Below, in pieces: positions 22,601-36,335 of a stretch of DNA of 64,000 bases. The position numbers and the translations under genes are program-made. Below the pieces are notes generated by a model, which was not told where the DNA came from, made no database searches, and worked only from the letters and a program-made list of their open reading frames with translations. Each line of letters starts with the position of its first letter. Within the stretch, counting starts at the first letter, position 1. The stretch is from Karalla daura (Eukaryota; Chordata; Actinopteri; Chaetodontiformes; Leiognathidae): the NCBI GenBank assembly GCA_029224185.1, contig CM055196.1, positions 18,998,509 through 19,062,508 of the forward strand, read 5' to 3'.

Positions 22601-25600
22601 TTGACACCACAACACAGCAAAAACAGTTTTTCAGTCTAAAACAAAGTACTCATCATTTTGACAACTTCTCCACTATTCCGCCTTTGTAAAGTCGTACCAC
22701 AAGTCATACTTTGACTTTGGGTATTTGTCACAAAACATTAAATGAACATTCAGGCACACACACATTTGGTTTTCCCCATTACATGATGATGGTGGCTTAC
22801 ATTACCAGGCAGTTTACATATGCTTATGTGTGACAGGAATGCAAGAACTTGCAACAGCTGGACGAAGGGAAACAAGCTCTGGTTACGGTGATGGTGCTAA
22901 CAGAGAAGTTGAGAAGTTCCTTTCACTGGAATACAGCTGCACCAAAATGCTCAAAAGGCATGTGAAACTTTTATTCAGATATTTCTGCTCACATATGTAG
23001 TCAAGGCAGCTAAGATTCTGATCAGTCCACAAGTTCAGTCTACAGTTCAGTCTACAATAAATTGCCTCATACCGCACTCATTAACTATATTAGTCGCTGT
23101 GGCTGAAATGATGATGAAATGCTTGTTTCACATTCAGTTGAGCCTCTTGGAGCTTCGCACTATGCGGCAAACCTGGTTTTTATCCAAATGTTTACAGCCA
23201 ACCATGAATGTAATATGGAAGTTGAACAAGCTAATAGTTTTAGGGATTATCTGAAAAGTCTAATCCTCTCTCATCACACTGTTTGCTTCATCACAGATCT
23301 GTGCATCCAGACTCTCTGCTGGATGTGTTTGCGTGTCATTATTGGCAGAGATCATTTATCGCCTCTGTGAACCATTTGGACTTGTTCTATTCTTTCACAC
23401 CCCTTGTTTTATGTGTCATTTGTTGTTTCATTTTCACCCCAACCAAATGCATTATGGGACCTATTAAGTAAAAACCTGTGAATATTTCAGAGCATAATTA
23501 GAGCTATAATTACAATTCATTATTCATAAAATGGGTGAACCAAACTGTAATACATACTGCAAAGGTTTTAGACAATGTTCTTTCAGGACAACAATTAGAA
23601 TATGTATAATACTCCCTGAAATTTATTCGTAATAGTGTAAGCCCTAAATAGTGATAAGGTAGTGTATTATTCATAGACATATTGCAGGTATTAAAACCTG
23701 GTTAATACCCTCTAGAGAGCAATGTCTTTGCAACATTTAGTTCACACCATTGCAGATATTACACATTAGCTTTATTCCAGTGTTTTCAAACAGCCAAACA
23801 CAAATAGAGCAAAGCTGGAAACACTTTTACTTCATTTATGGTACCTACAGCCAGTGTTCAGATTTGTCACCGCTGACCCAGATCTACATACGAAGCATCC
23901 ATCTTAAAGGGGATCTGTAATGAAAAACTACTACTACTTTGTTGAAAAACGATTCCAGGCCACAGATGTATGGCAGGACTGAAAAAAATTATGTAGAAAT
24001 TTCAATGTCAGTGCATGCACTCCTGGTTCCTCGTCAATATCAGATTCCTCCTGAACTCCTCCGGATGTTTGCCAAAGATCGCAAAGTCAATTGATAAGTC
24101 GTGGTAGTGGCAGCCAATTAGCAGAAATTTGTGATTGTCAGATAAGCATGAAAAAGCATCAGATCTGTGCAGTAACAGATTGTGGGGGCTTGTAAAAAAA
24201 AAGGCATCGTTCACATTTCCAATTAAACAAATGTTTCACAGTTTCGATGAAAAGCAAAGAACAATGTTAATGTTCAATTCAAATCTTCAGGTTCCATTTA
24301 AAATGCACATTTGAGAACGTATTCTGCATCGACTGATGGTATAAAGCTTAAATGTGGTTACTGGATAGACATTTAAAGGGTATCAGATATTCCAACAACA
24401 AAAAGTAGGGTCATAAAAGGGCTTTAAAAATAGCATCTGAGGCATTTCTGATCTAACCAACGTACCATAGCTTCTACACTAGCACCAGAGAACAAGGATG
24501 AACACACGATTTGGCATCTCTAGGTTCCCTTGAAATCTTAGTCTATAATCAAAATCATGAATTGAGATTCTCCTGAGATATAAAAAAAGAAATATTAGTT
24601 ATGTCTCACCATTGTGAGAGTGGTAAACAGGCAGTCCCTTAGTTCAATGAACTTCATGATGGAAATGATTGATATGTGTGGTCAACCATGTTGTATACAA
24701 ATGTAACACTTGGCCCTTTGCATGTTCATCGTCTCTATGAATATCATTAACGTTCCTGTAAAGTGTCTGTTTCTCTTATTCATGAGCTGTGGGTCAGAGT
24801 CTGTATCCAGTAGAAATTACTAATACGACTCGGAGTCTGTGATTGCCTTACTGAGCTCGAGAATTAATAAATGATGTCTAGCAGTCAGTGCATACCAGGC
24901 TCTGTTTCACATTTTATTACACAATGTAAACAGTCATTCCCCTCCCTCTTCCGCTCCTATTTGAGTGTCCGCATAGTTGCTGAGAGGTCTCTTTCATTAG
25001 TCATGGTGAGCTCATCAAACGCCCCTTTCATATTCATATGTATATACTATATAGCCCTGTCATAAAGAAATTTCATAACTGGACCCGTCCGCACATTGGT
25101 TTAATTGGCTTCTACTGCGCTTCCTAATGAAATCATAGCTCGTGGAGTGTGAAGTGAGCTCATATCTCTGCACTTTGGCCATTACGAGGGTGGATACAGT
25201 GCGGAGTCAAGAAGTGGAGATATTTCACTCATTCGGTTGGATTCTGGGTAGTGGGACATGTGCACTCAGAGTAATGAGAATCTTGCCAGGAGGCCTCGCT
25301 AGTCTGAGCTCGGCCCTTCACTGCTTCCAGGTTTCGCCACAGGCAAGTCAAACAGGGAACGAGCCGTGGCACATCTGCAGGGAGAGAGCCACTGAGTAAT
25401 GACCTCACTCTAATGCAGATGCTGTTTTCTCATTTTTTTGGAGATCGACATATTGCTAATAACTTGCCATAGTTTATACTGACTGACTTTGCCACCCAGG
25501 CCATCAAAATAAAGTGTAAAGCATATTTTGTACCAACACAGAGGCACAGTCAATTTCACTAACATGTTTTCGATGACTGTATGCTCATGCATTGTAAACA

Positions 25601-25654
25601 GTGTTGCCAGAGCAGGTCAAGCAGTTCAGGTGCCACCCTAACGAGCGATGTTCA

Positions 25655-25702
25655 GGTACCATCGGAAACTAACAAGGAGCTTTCGGGTACCATCGGAAAC
25701 TA
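25655..25702. repeat. Two-copy direct repeat, 31-bp period
   Basis: The 17-mer GGTACCATCGGAAACTA occurs at 25655-25671 and again at 25686-25702. The spacing sequence is not otherwise repetitive. It looks like a small tandem duplication. Confidence 0.85.
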
Positions 25703-28700
25703 GAGAATGTAACGATTTCGACAGCTGTTAAACTTAATGGATCAGAACAAATAGTATTTTATCTATTGTTCATCTCTGGGGATCTGATACAGATATGGAG
25801 CTTGTCTGGCAACTTCAAGACTTTGGGTTTTATTGGATTGGGTGTTTTTTAAATACATAAACATATACCAGGGAATATTCAAACTGAAGAAGCAGATGGA
25901 GAATTTTGACTTTGCTTTGCTTAATAACAAACTTAAAATGATGACATTAGGGGAAAAATGAAAACAAAAACCTATTATGCCAGGTTCTAAGTGCATTCCA
26001 TTCACTGAAGAAAAATATTCAGTGGATTCATTTATCTTTAGAAGCACTATTTTTTTAGATAATGCACTCATATGAGCATGAGAGATATGAATGACTAAAT
26101 AAAACAAAATAATGATACACACACACAAACACATGCAAAGAGAGAGTCAATTTGTTGACTACTTATTACTTTATTGTATTGCACCCTACTGTGGTCCCTA
26201 TTTGTGATTAAGGCTTAGTGTGATAATTTTAACATGTACATACATACATTCTTATTTTTGTGACTAAAAATATGTTTTGTCCTTTGGAAAGGTTGGTATT
26301 GTTCAACAAAGCCTTTCCTTCTAATGTATGTTAAAAACATACTGGTAGAGGGGCATCTCATCTGGTGCTTTGTTCCCAAAATAATTGGGGAAATATCAAA
26401 CATCAGAGCTGAGCAGTGTCTTCTTTAGATTAACCATCGAACACGGCACTTTTGGTCTCCTCATCTCCTCCATTATGATGCCCGTTCACCATTTTAAATC
26501 CTCTGACACATCACTGATAAAACACAGTAATAAAAGCAGCCCACTCCACTCCATGATAATCTGTGTGGCCTTTGAAGTAAGCCGAACAAGGTGTGCTGCT
26601 GTCCAGAGGAGGCTGGTGAACAAGTGAAGGGAAAAGGGGAGGTTGATGCAGATGACTGCACAGCGACTGTACAGAGTCTCTCTCTCAGTGACTGACCTTG
26701 AGGCGAGAGTGCACCATTATACTTTATTACAGCAGGGTACAAAAAGTCTGTGCAGACTTAATGATTCATGGCTACTGATTTCATAGTGCTTTGCAGACCA
26801 TTTGACAGTGGAGCGGGTTTGATAATGAAAAAAGACTACGACTGAGGAGTGACTACAGCCACTCGGGATAACCGCTTTTGTTTCACATGGCCTTTGGTGT
26901 CAAAAAGTAAAGTTAGATGTGACTTCGGAAAGCCGTCTGAGTAAGAGCACCAACCTCAGCATGGCATACACGCACTCACATGCACACACATGCCCACGCA
27001 GTCAGAATCCAAAATCACAGTGTGCTGTAACTACCATCCCTGCCCTCTCTTGGCCCCCGTCTTCACTTTCTTCTCTCCATTAATAGAAAAAAGTTTCCAC
27101 TATTAAGATGTCCCTGGCGCATTCAAGAGAAGGTCACATTTTGAGGGAACGTGGGACCATATATATCACTGCACCTGCAGCTGAAATACTCCTATTAGTT
27201 TTAATATCAGCCTCACTAATGGCGTAGATTCAAAAAGTGGAACAGAGGAATACTCGCTGGGAGCCACGTGCAGCCACAAAATGCACTGATGCTCTCTTTA
27301 ACAAACAGGCCATACATCACTGTCATCCCAACCCTGCTTTTTGAATATTTCATCTGCATAACACAAGTGGTTGGAAAGCATTTTGTCTCCTGTGGACCGC
27401 TTTATTGTCAGGGGGCAGCTACGCCATGCGCGGTCGATTGCTACTCGAGCCAGACTTTGCTGATCATTTTCACCCGTTAAACTAGGTTAAGGAGATTCGA
27501 GTCACACGTTTCACTGTATTTTAGGAATGAACAATATGCTTTCTGGGAATTCTGTGTTGCTTCGTTGCAATATGTAAATCTCACATTGCATCTTTGTTTT
27601 TCTGTTCATGCTCAAGGAATAATTATACAGGATACCCCAGAGCTTATCTGTCCCCAGGTATGCCCTCGACTCTGCAGGCACCTGGGGGTACCAAGAACAG
27701 AAAAAACAAAGACATAAAGTATGTAAAGTTATGAGCATCATGCTATGCTGCAGTGCAGTCAATTAAAATTGCTACTGGAGGGCAGTATTAGTCATCTTTT
27801 AAGAAGACTGGTGTACACAGCCATTACAGAGTACGTATTTTCATTATCTGGAGTGCACCCTGTTTTGTTTAGGCCAGCATTTTTAGGAAGCAGGAACCAT
27901 CTATTATGGGAAAACCTGCCCATATATGAGCATTGGAAAACTAAGTCAGTCTCTGCTCAGGCATCTCTGGTGAGGAAATAAGGCTATTAGTCATAGTTAC
28001 AGACCAACCTAGCATCGGGATGCAGCCAGAGGACATGCTGTTGTCCTTGCATTACGTTCAAGGCTGATATTTAGACTTAGAATCAATTTGATAACCACTC
28101 CATGAGTCAGACAGTACATTCACTTACCCAGTTTAAATGAGGGCGATTTAATTTTGCCTTAACGTAAATAGCATGGCCACTGGCCTCAAAACAACCTCAA
28201 GTCAGCAGTGCTACTGCACAACACAGTTGAAGTGACATTGAAATGGTATTTCAGGAGCGTCTGGTTTCCACGCCAAGATGGATTTGGGAGTGATACAAAC
28301 TAGGCAAGCGTGACTTAACATTTAGAAGAATTTTAACATTGAAAAGGGCATGTGTTATGAATGGAACATGGAGAATCACACTGATTCAGAGTCAAACTCC
28401 AATTCAACCACCACTTGCCGTCCGCAATCTCATCCAGTCATCAGGGGTTCATTTGGGGTTCACCAGACCAGCTGAGAAAATAAAGAAATTCATGTATATA
28501 CTGTGCCATGTTGTATAACTGCACCTCTTACTCTTAAAGGTGAATACATATATGGATCTATCTATCAATGTCACAAAGCACAAAAGTACATCACTTAAAC
28601 CTATTTTGTTGCTATCTTTAACAACTGGTACCAGACCTTCAGCAGTATCCATCTGGGTTTTAATGCTTCAATCCCTGTCATGTTTAAAAGCTAAATACTT

Positions 28701-30381
28701 ATTTTACTTTTTTTTTTACACATCTGTCTCCAGTCTGCATTATTTCATTATGGTCCTCTGAGGGGACCTCTTTGAACCAAATTTCTTATTCAAAGAACTT
28801 TACCACCCCACGGCCTGCTTTTCTTGATAAACAAATGAGATTGGGAAGTCTAATATTGAGGACTGTGTACCACCTCTGATCAAACAAGACAACAAGTTTA
28901 AATGTTTTAGCTGGTTGTACAAAGGGAGTGTAATAAAATGAATGAGACAATAGGGCATTTAGAGGAAGATCAGCTATGTTTCCCTCCAGGAGATGATCTC
29001 CATCCTGCATTTATTTAATCATACTAGAATTTTCTGTTCTTAGCACCTTGTTTATTTAACCTCCTGAACAGATAAATCTTCTGTCATAGTGGATCTGAGC
29101 ACTTATAGTTTAAAGCTTAATACAACAGTTTCTCTGTTTGTTTTGCTTATTTATTTATTTTCCAGAAACCATTCATCGTTGGCAAAGAACACTGCTGCAC
29201 GGCAAAATATGAGTGGGTGTCTCATCCAAGGCTTCGTGGCATAGATTCTCTTTGTACGCTGTACAATATCCTCTCATAATAAAATACACATATTGTGCAG
29301 TTGCACAGATGTGAATGACGGCCCTCTCTAATATTCTCTCTAATTTCAGTTCTCCACCTCTACCTCGCACATGCACGTGTTCACCTCATAATACTATAAA
29401 AAGGTCTTGTAGGCATATTGTAAATTAGATTCCATTCAACAGTGGAAGCTGAATAGCTTGGCTAATATTTCTTTTGATGATCAGAAACACAGAGGGACCT
29501 GATAGCCATTCGTGTGAGGCCATATTGTCACACTAATGCATCGCATTAATTCTACCAGTGATCCATGGGACTATATCCTGTTTCATTTCCTATCTTTGGT
29601 GGTGTTTATGAAAATGAGAAAACAGTGCGCACAAAAAATCTCAGCACGTAACTACACCGGGGAAAGGTTTTGGTCAGATAGGAAAAATATTGGTGTTAAC
29701 ATGTGACATACTGTATGAATAAAAAAAGAGACTGTACAGAAGACTATTACAAACACTGTCATCTATGCTGGCTGGCTAACAAGAAAACATTGATAATTTT
29801 CCAGATTTTATGATGTCCATAAATATACAGGAAATGTTTAGAAATGTATATTTCCAGAGATGAAGTATAACTGCTGCATAATGGACCCTCGTGAAAGCAG
29901 AGGCATAATTTTGATCCATCAGAAAGGTAATAAAGCCACATGATATCGTAGGAAACAAATAGACCGTCATCACAGTGGGCATTTTAACTTTCACTGAAAG
30001 AAAAGCACAGATGTTTCTGCTCACATTAATTGTAGCTTGATTGCATCGAGTGAGTGAGGCAGGATGCACAGCATAAGGGTTTCTGGTATTATTACTGGTA
30101 ACTAAGAAGTAGAGCCATGAATGTCTCTGTCTGTTCTCTCAAACTTTATTTTTTGTACATTAAAGCAGGAGCAGGAGCAGGAGAACTGTGGCCCAATAGA
30201 TCGTAGTCACCTGAGAATGCTTCACAAAGAAACATTGTCCTCTTACTTTATTTGTTGAATATTTTTTCAGTGCCTGTGTTCACATTATTTAATGTTTCTA
30301 ACATCTTTCATTGACGCTCTTCTGTTTTTGCTACCGCAACGAAACACATTTACACACAATGGGGGTTTATTTTATCTGATC

Positions 30382-30696
30382 TAGTGGGGTGGCTTAGCTC
30401 ATTATATCACAAAAATCGTTCATTTTGTGATAGTACATGAAAATTTGGTAGATGTGTTGGTGGATATGTTTCAAATAAATCTAGATAGTGAGCCACTGTA
30501 AAATCGCCCCCTAGTGGCCATAGCTGTTACATCTGTCCTGTTACATGTCAATAAAGCATTTTTCCCACTTAAAAATGCCTCTAAACTATATTTGCGATGC
30601 TGAAAACATTAAACAGCAGCTGTTGGGTTGCAGCTGTTTTTGAATTTGGTGCTTTTATCACAAAATGAACGATAGTTTAGCAACGCAGCCCCACTA
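30382..30696. mobile_element. MITE with terminal inverted repeats and a subterminal hairpin
   Basis: The ends are TAGTGGGG (30382-30389) and CCCCACTA (30689-30696). The inverted repeats extend inward about 50 bases with gaps, and the 18-mer ATCGTTCATTTTGTGATA at 30415-30432 reappears as its exact reverse complement at 30656-30673. At the left end TATCACAAAA (30405-30414) and TTTTGTGATA (30423-30432) form a perfect 10-bp stem with an 8-base loop. The outermost TA could be the target duplication of a Tc1/mariner-type insertion, but other readings of the ends are possible. There is no coding capacity, so it would be non-autonomous. Confidence 0.7.
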
Positions 30697-30729
30697 ATCT
30701 CATGTATGTTGTGAATTTCAGATGATATA

Positions 30730-30935
30730 AAGGGTGGTTCTTATATAGTGCTTTTTTATTTTTCATAACCACCCAAAGCACTTGACAGACGGAAGTCTCA
30801 TTCCCCTATTCACTCCCACTGATACACTGGACCATTCTTACACTGATGACACAGCATCAGGGACAGTTTGGGGCCCACTATCTTGTCAGTTCTTTGCTAT
30901 GTAGGCTGCAGACCATGCTGCCCCTGAGCATTAGC
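30730..30935. repeat. Fish interspersed repeat fragment
   Basis: The order TTATATAGTGCTTTTTTATT, AACCACCCAAAGCACTTGAC, CATTCCCCTATTCACTCCCA, ACACTGATGACACAGCATCA and CTATCTTGTCAG follows a widely seen fish repeat that reads ATAGCGCTTT ... CAAAGCGCTTTACA ... CCATTCACACAC ... ATCTTGCCCAAGGACAC. The identification is from memory of the consensus pattern. It lies directly beside the MITE. Confidence 0.55.
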
Positions 30936-33900
30936 TCATCAATATTAGCTCATCTACATCATATTAATATTTTCATTAAAGCACCTTCGCGCATAATTCC
31001 CAACCACATTAGTGGATTTAGTGAATTAGATAATGGGAAATGCAACTGAGTGATTGTAGAGGGGTGGGTGAAGATGGAGAAAACATTCAATAATTGGAGG
31101 TATGACTTACCAATTGCATGTTTTTAGACCTTATTGGTGGTGCAACAACTTAAATGATCATTGTGTGATGAGGCTGATTGATTGATTAGTGTGCACAATT
31201 AGCCGCAGGCAGACACACAAGACAAGCAGCCAAAGTTCATGCCTATGGAAGAGATAATGAAAAGCAATAAATTCAACACAACAACTGATGAACAATTCTT
31301 GTGAGGCCAAATGACCTTCGGCTGCATGAGTGTGGATCACGTCCTGTCACTGGCCATTTAGATTCGGCCTCCTGCTCAAATGCCAGGGATGCTATGTGAA
31401 CATTACAGCATACATATCACCAGACCCTGTCAAAGGGAATTGCCACATCTGTAGAGACGAGGCAATTATTTTTTTTTCAGTGAATAGCCCGTTATGTGGA
31501 TAAAGTATGTCAAATGCACATCCTGTCCCCGAAGGTGTGGAAAACAAATATGCTGCCCTGCTACTCTGTGACACCTTCTGGGCCTTGCTCAGACAAAATG
31601 CTCTGTCTGTTTTGGAGATAAAATGTGGTATATGAGATGTCTATCAGCAGAGACATCCCCACCTTTTAGTGGAATAGACAGTGGAAGCTGATGTGTCAGG
31701 AATCGAAATCAACACTCAGAGCTAAATGAGGAGAGAAAAAAAAACTTGCAAATTAGATTCACCTGTCAATTCACATCTGTTTGATGCTGTCTCCCTGCCA
31801 GTCTACGTCAAGACACCACACAACAATTTTATCTGGAGCCAGTAAAAGGGATAAAGTAATGGCATTCGGATGTGTTAGTCGGCCTTCAGCCGGCAGTATA
31901 GTAGAAAGAGATTCATTTCCTTTTCTTGAACGGATGCATCACAATGTGCAACTGCCTTGAAATGATTTTCTGAACTGTGTGATAGCTTATTATGAACTCA
32001 TAATAAGTAAAATATGATAATTCATGACCTCCAGTTGCACCCTCTGCTGTCTTTCGGATCCCCAGATACTGCGCCTCGCGGTCTTTGCTTGCTTTGGTAA
32101 AAACCTGGTGTCCCGTCTCCTGGTTTCGGCAAAGAAGTTGACAAAAAAAACACTTCAAATCCTTTGAATTCCACATGAATTATTTCATAGCCTCTCCATG
32201 CGAGAGACAGTCACAATATCCCTCATTATGGAGTAAGAATGACAACAGACTGGTACTTTCACAATGCCGGGGCACCCCAGTTTTGTCGATAAGAAGTCAA
32301 CCACGCCGTGAGTAGTGAGATCCCTTCTTGTGGTCTTTGATGGAAGGCCATAAAATATTAATTTCACAACAGCTGTCTGGGGCTCTCAGTTATTTGACGT
32401 GGGCTGTCAGCCTTCTAATAATCTTCCCAGGTTTTGTCTCATTGGTGTGTCCCCATTGAGGTGCCTGTAATCTCCTTCATTATTAATGTCACAGAGCAGA
32501 AATGTCATGCCGGCAGACTCTGCGCACATTCGCCATCATTTAATTCCTGTTTACCAGCTTTCCTCTTTTGCCCCAGTGAAGCCGATCCGCTGTCACCAGC
32601 GTAGCTCGCTTTCCCCCTAAAGAATAGTCCTTTCATTCTGTCAGGAGACGTAGGAATTTGCATTGAGATCTATAGTCTTCTCCCTGCCACACGCCCTTCT
32701 TATCATTCCCCTAATGGATCCCAACAGCCATTGAACACCGCAACTGCATGTGTGTAGGCGTGTGTGTGTGTGTGACGGGGCTGGTGTGTTTGTGTGGAGA
32801 TACCTTCAGCCCCTTGAGGAAATGCTCTAAGCTGATACCCCATTGTTGCATGTCCTACTTCCTGCTCTCTCATCTCTTCTCCAGATCCCCAGACTCCGGC
32901 AGCTTTAATGCCACATCACAGGGTTGTGTACCTGGCCAGGACCTCCGGTTGGAGTGAATACAGATGGATGTTTTTATGTGATTTATCTGGTTAATGTGAG
33001 GCTGAGCAAAAACTGGAACATAAGATGAATGATGGCCAAGAACAGATACTGTGTACTGCTGGAATGCAGCACTCAGTGTTCTACATTTAATGCTTCTTTT
33101 TGAAAAAATTATACATTTCACTCAATTTTGAATATAGCGTAATACTTGAGCAATATAAACTGAGATTTCTACTGTCTATGTAATTTCTACACAAACATTG
33201 CGAATGATAAACTTTTCTTGGTAACTCCTAACTTTTGTTGCATGTCTTCTATCGATTCCAGACACAGCAGGAACTCTGGAGTATTAGTTTCATTACTATG
33301 TGTCAAGTTCTAGTTTACAAGCCCCTTGATAATCCTACTTTCAGATATGGGATTATTATTTCTGCACAAATCTGGTGCCCTTTCACGTTTATCTGTCAAC
33401 CCCACAATGTTGATTGACTGTCTTGCCTGCCACAAGACTGGACACGTACCTAGAGCTATGTAGTGCATCCACATCAAGCCTTATTTGTTTGAGCCAGAAT
33501 CAGAGGATGATATTAAGGAAGAGGCAGATGCGTGTAACGCAGAAATTTCTCTAGAAATGTAACAAAGCTGCTGCCTCTCAGTCTTGTGCCGTAATTTACT
33601 CACATATCTGAACATATGCATAAACAGTTAAGGTTAAATTAAGGTTAAGGTTTGATTCAACAAATTTTATATTTGTTTTAATGCCCCTTTAATTTTATTT
33701 CTCTTTGATCCACTTGCAAACTAGAATTTAAGTAGTTGTTGACCCATTTATTTAGGCCACACTACAGCCAAAAATGACCTTAATAAAAAAACCTTAAAAA
33801 CTTCAAAAAAACCTTAATTACCATGTTTCTCCCTCTTAAACCAAAGAACACTAGCTCTTATTGATTGCATTCATTTCTTAGGTCAAATTTTGGCTGCAAG

Positions 33901-36184
33901 AGAAACAATTTCCTCATGCTGCACATCACCAGTTAATTACATGCTAGCTGTGGCTGCGAGTTTTGCCCGAATCGGCCTCTGGATGCAACAACACAGGTGG
34001 TGGTGGTATAAACCCAGATTTAGGATTAAGACAGCAAGGCTGTCTGGGAGTCCTGGAGGAGCAGAAATCCAGGGTTAAGCGTGTCTCTGAGAGTACATAT
34101 GTGTCCCACAGTGGCCTTGGCAGTTCACTGGGCCTGTATATTAGCACTCACCAGCTGTTCTTTCTTATATGCCAACTCCTTTTTGTGTTTACTGACAGGC
34201 TCAATGGCAGCTGCATGTGCATTGGAGAGAGGCATGTGTCAGAATTAATCGCGTGGCCTCAGCAGTTCCATAAGCCACCAACTTAGAACAGATGGAGAAA
34301 TCTGGAAAATGTGGACCTGGACAATACATCGATTTCTTAAGTCATCTGTTTTTTGCATAGAACACACAGTGATGCCATATTGTTGTTTTAATCGCATATC
34401 TGGAGCTGAGAAGTTGCATTTACAGTCCCGTCTTTGAAAGGGCTCACAAAATGGTTCAGAGTGAGCTGTCAGAAAGAGGACCTTAATCGTTTAATTATAT
34501 TAATTATCAGCAATTATCAAGCATTGTGGTCTGTCGTGGCAGGCGACAATGCTTAAAGTTGCCATTTCAAACACACCCTTCAAACCGGCAGCAGACACAC
34601 ACTATGCAATCATCACAGTTTCAAGATGGCCACCCAAGATCAGGAGCCACCAGTTTAATGTCTGTGGATGTGTTGTTTACAAAACGTGTGAGTGACTTTG
34701 AGAGTGAATGATGTGTGTGCCTTGTGAAGGACTCACCTACAGGGTGAATTCCCTGCCTTTGCTTTATCTGTGCTGAAATTGGAGTACTAAGGATGTTGAA
34801 CAGTTGCCAGAAAACTGTTTCAGAAAGATGAACAAAGTGCTGTTTGACCTATTGAATTTGTCATCACAACACATCCAAACTGCTTTGTGTTGTAAATCTC
34901 ATTCAGTAGGAAACATTCTTCTTGTGTCTACACTACAGCATGCTGTTCTCTCTGCCTGGCAGCTACATGCTGTTGCCACTGTTTATGCTGCTTACAACTA
35001 CTCCCATACACAGCTGTTTGTGCTCCGTTCATTTCTCCTTCTCTCTGTAGCCTCTGGTCTCCAGTCTCCTGCTGTCTGGGTTCTTATTAACCATGCTATC
35101 GCCTCATCTCTCCAGCAGTTGGTTTATTCCATATCGCTATGATATGTGACTGCAGAGCTCTGTTCTGAAAGTCTCTGGGGGATTCAATCACAGTCTTCAC
35201 CGAATCTTTGAATGCTGAGCAGCTTAATATAGGGAGCGATACAGAGAACAAAACACTGACCGGAAAATGAAACTGTGGGATTCATATGCGGTGGTTTTGC
35301 CAGCGCCGATAATGACAGATTCTTTTAATTTAGTTCAATATTATCAAATCAGTCCAATATGTTGATGAAATTGGAAATTCAAATCAAGCAAAGTTACTTA
35401 TTTCTGCATTAGCTGTATAATTCATTCCAAGAAATCATTAACGCACGTCCATATTTGAAGAGGAAATGTTAATGAAACATGGTTTTGACGTTTTAAAAAT
35501 GATTTCAGCCAAGTCACTGAGTCTCACTCGCACCTTTAATTAATTTTGTTTATACTGCGATTTTCCCAAATTACCTCACATTACCTCAGGTGTAGAGCCC
35601 AAGTTGACAGGCTTGTGACTTGATGTATGATTATCAATTCAATGAAGTACAAGAAATTAATCGGCAGAGAAAGTCTGAGTTCAATAAAGACTGAGTTCCA
35701 TACAATATGGGTCGCCGTGCTGTATTTGAGTCAACAAACGCTGAGCATGGTGGTGACATGGTTCATGCATGGTGACACAACTGAGACTACATTCATTGTG
35801 CTCAATTCTTATTTTTTTGTTAGATGTGCAGTTGTTGTGCAATCTGAGCTAACAACATTCTGATAATATGGTAAAGGAAAAAAGAACAAAAATTTTACAA
35901 GTGTACTTTTGTGGAACAGCTATCAAGGTGTGTGTGGATGAGCAGTGGGAGCCTCAAAAAAAAAAAAATCAGATGAAATGCAAGTTGATTAAGTTAAGAC
36001 TGACAGTGCTTTGAAAAAGATCAGATGTGTGTCCAGTTTAGGTCCACATATGAAAGTGGTATGTGCTGTATTTAAAAAGTAAGATTTGTGCTGTTCAAAG
36101 TGTCATAAAAAAAACTGTGATGTGGGTCAAATATAGGCAAATAATTGGAGTTTGACTGCTTGCATGAATGTAATCTTAGTGTTC

Positions 36185-36335
36185 AGTTGATCTGAACATT
36201 CATGTTCTTGTACTGTGGGACAAAACCAGAGTACCAAGAGAAAACCCACATAACATGTAAACTCCAAAAGAAATACTCAGTCCAAGTTGGATTTGAACCG
36301 GGGACCTTTGGTTCTATCCACCAATCACCATACCT
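36185..36335 (-). repeat. Partial copy of a fish SINE-like repeat
   Basis: Matches in order are GAACATTCATGTTCTTGTAC, TGTGGGAC, AGAGTACCAAGAGAAAACCC, ACATGTAAACTCC and GGATTTGAACCGGGGACCTT. It covers the inner half and the tRNA-like end of the same family seen at 13965 and 22040. Confidence 0.65.

Larger units (their letters stand above)
18676..30381. other. Gene-free region downstream of pdzrn4
   Basis: I find no exon with supported splice sites and no RNA gene. The stretch is AT-rich, with a SINE-like repeat copy at 22040-22310, GT tracts at 22541-22600, a small 31-bp-period duplication at 25655-25702, and a possible degraded element starting near 23908 (TTAAAGGGGATCTGTAATG). Blocks such as 20930-21085 and 25080-25400 look unique and less AT-rich and could be conserved non-coding elements. 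All open frames here are short and unrecognisable. Confidence 0.55.
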
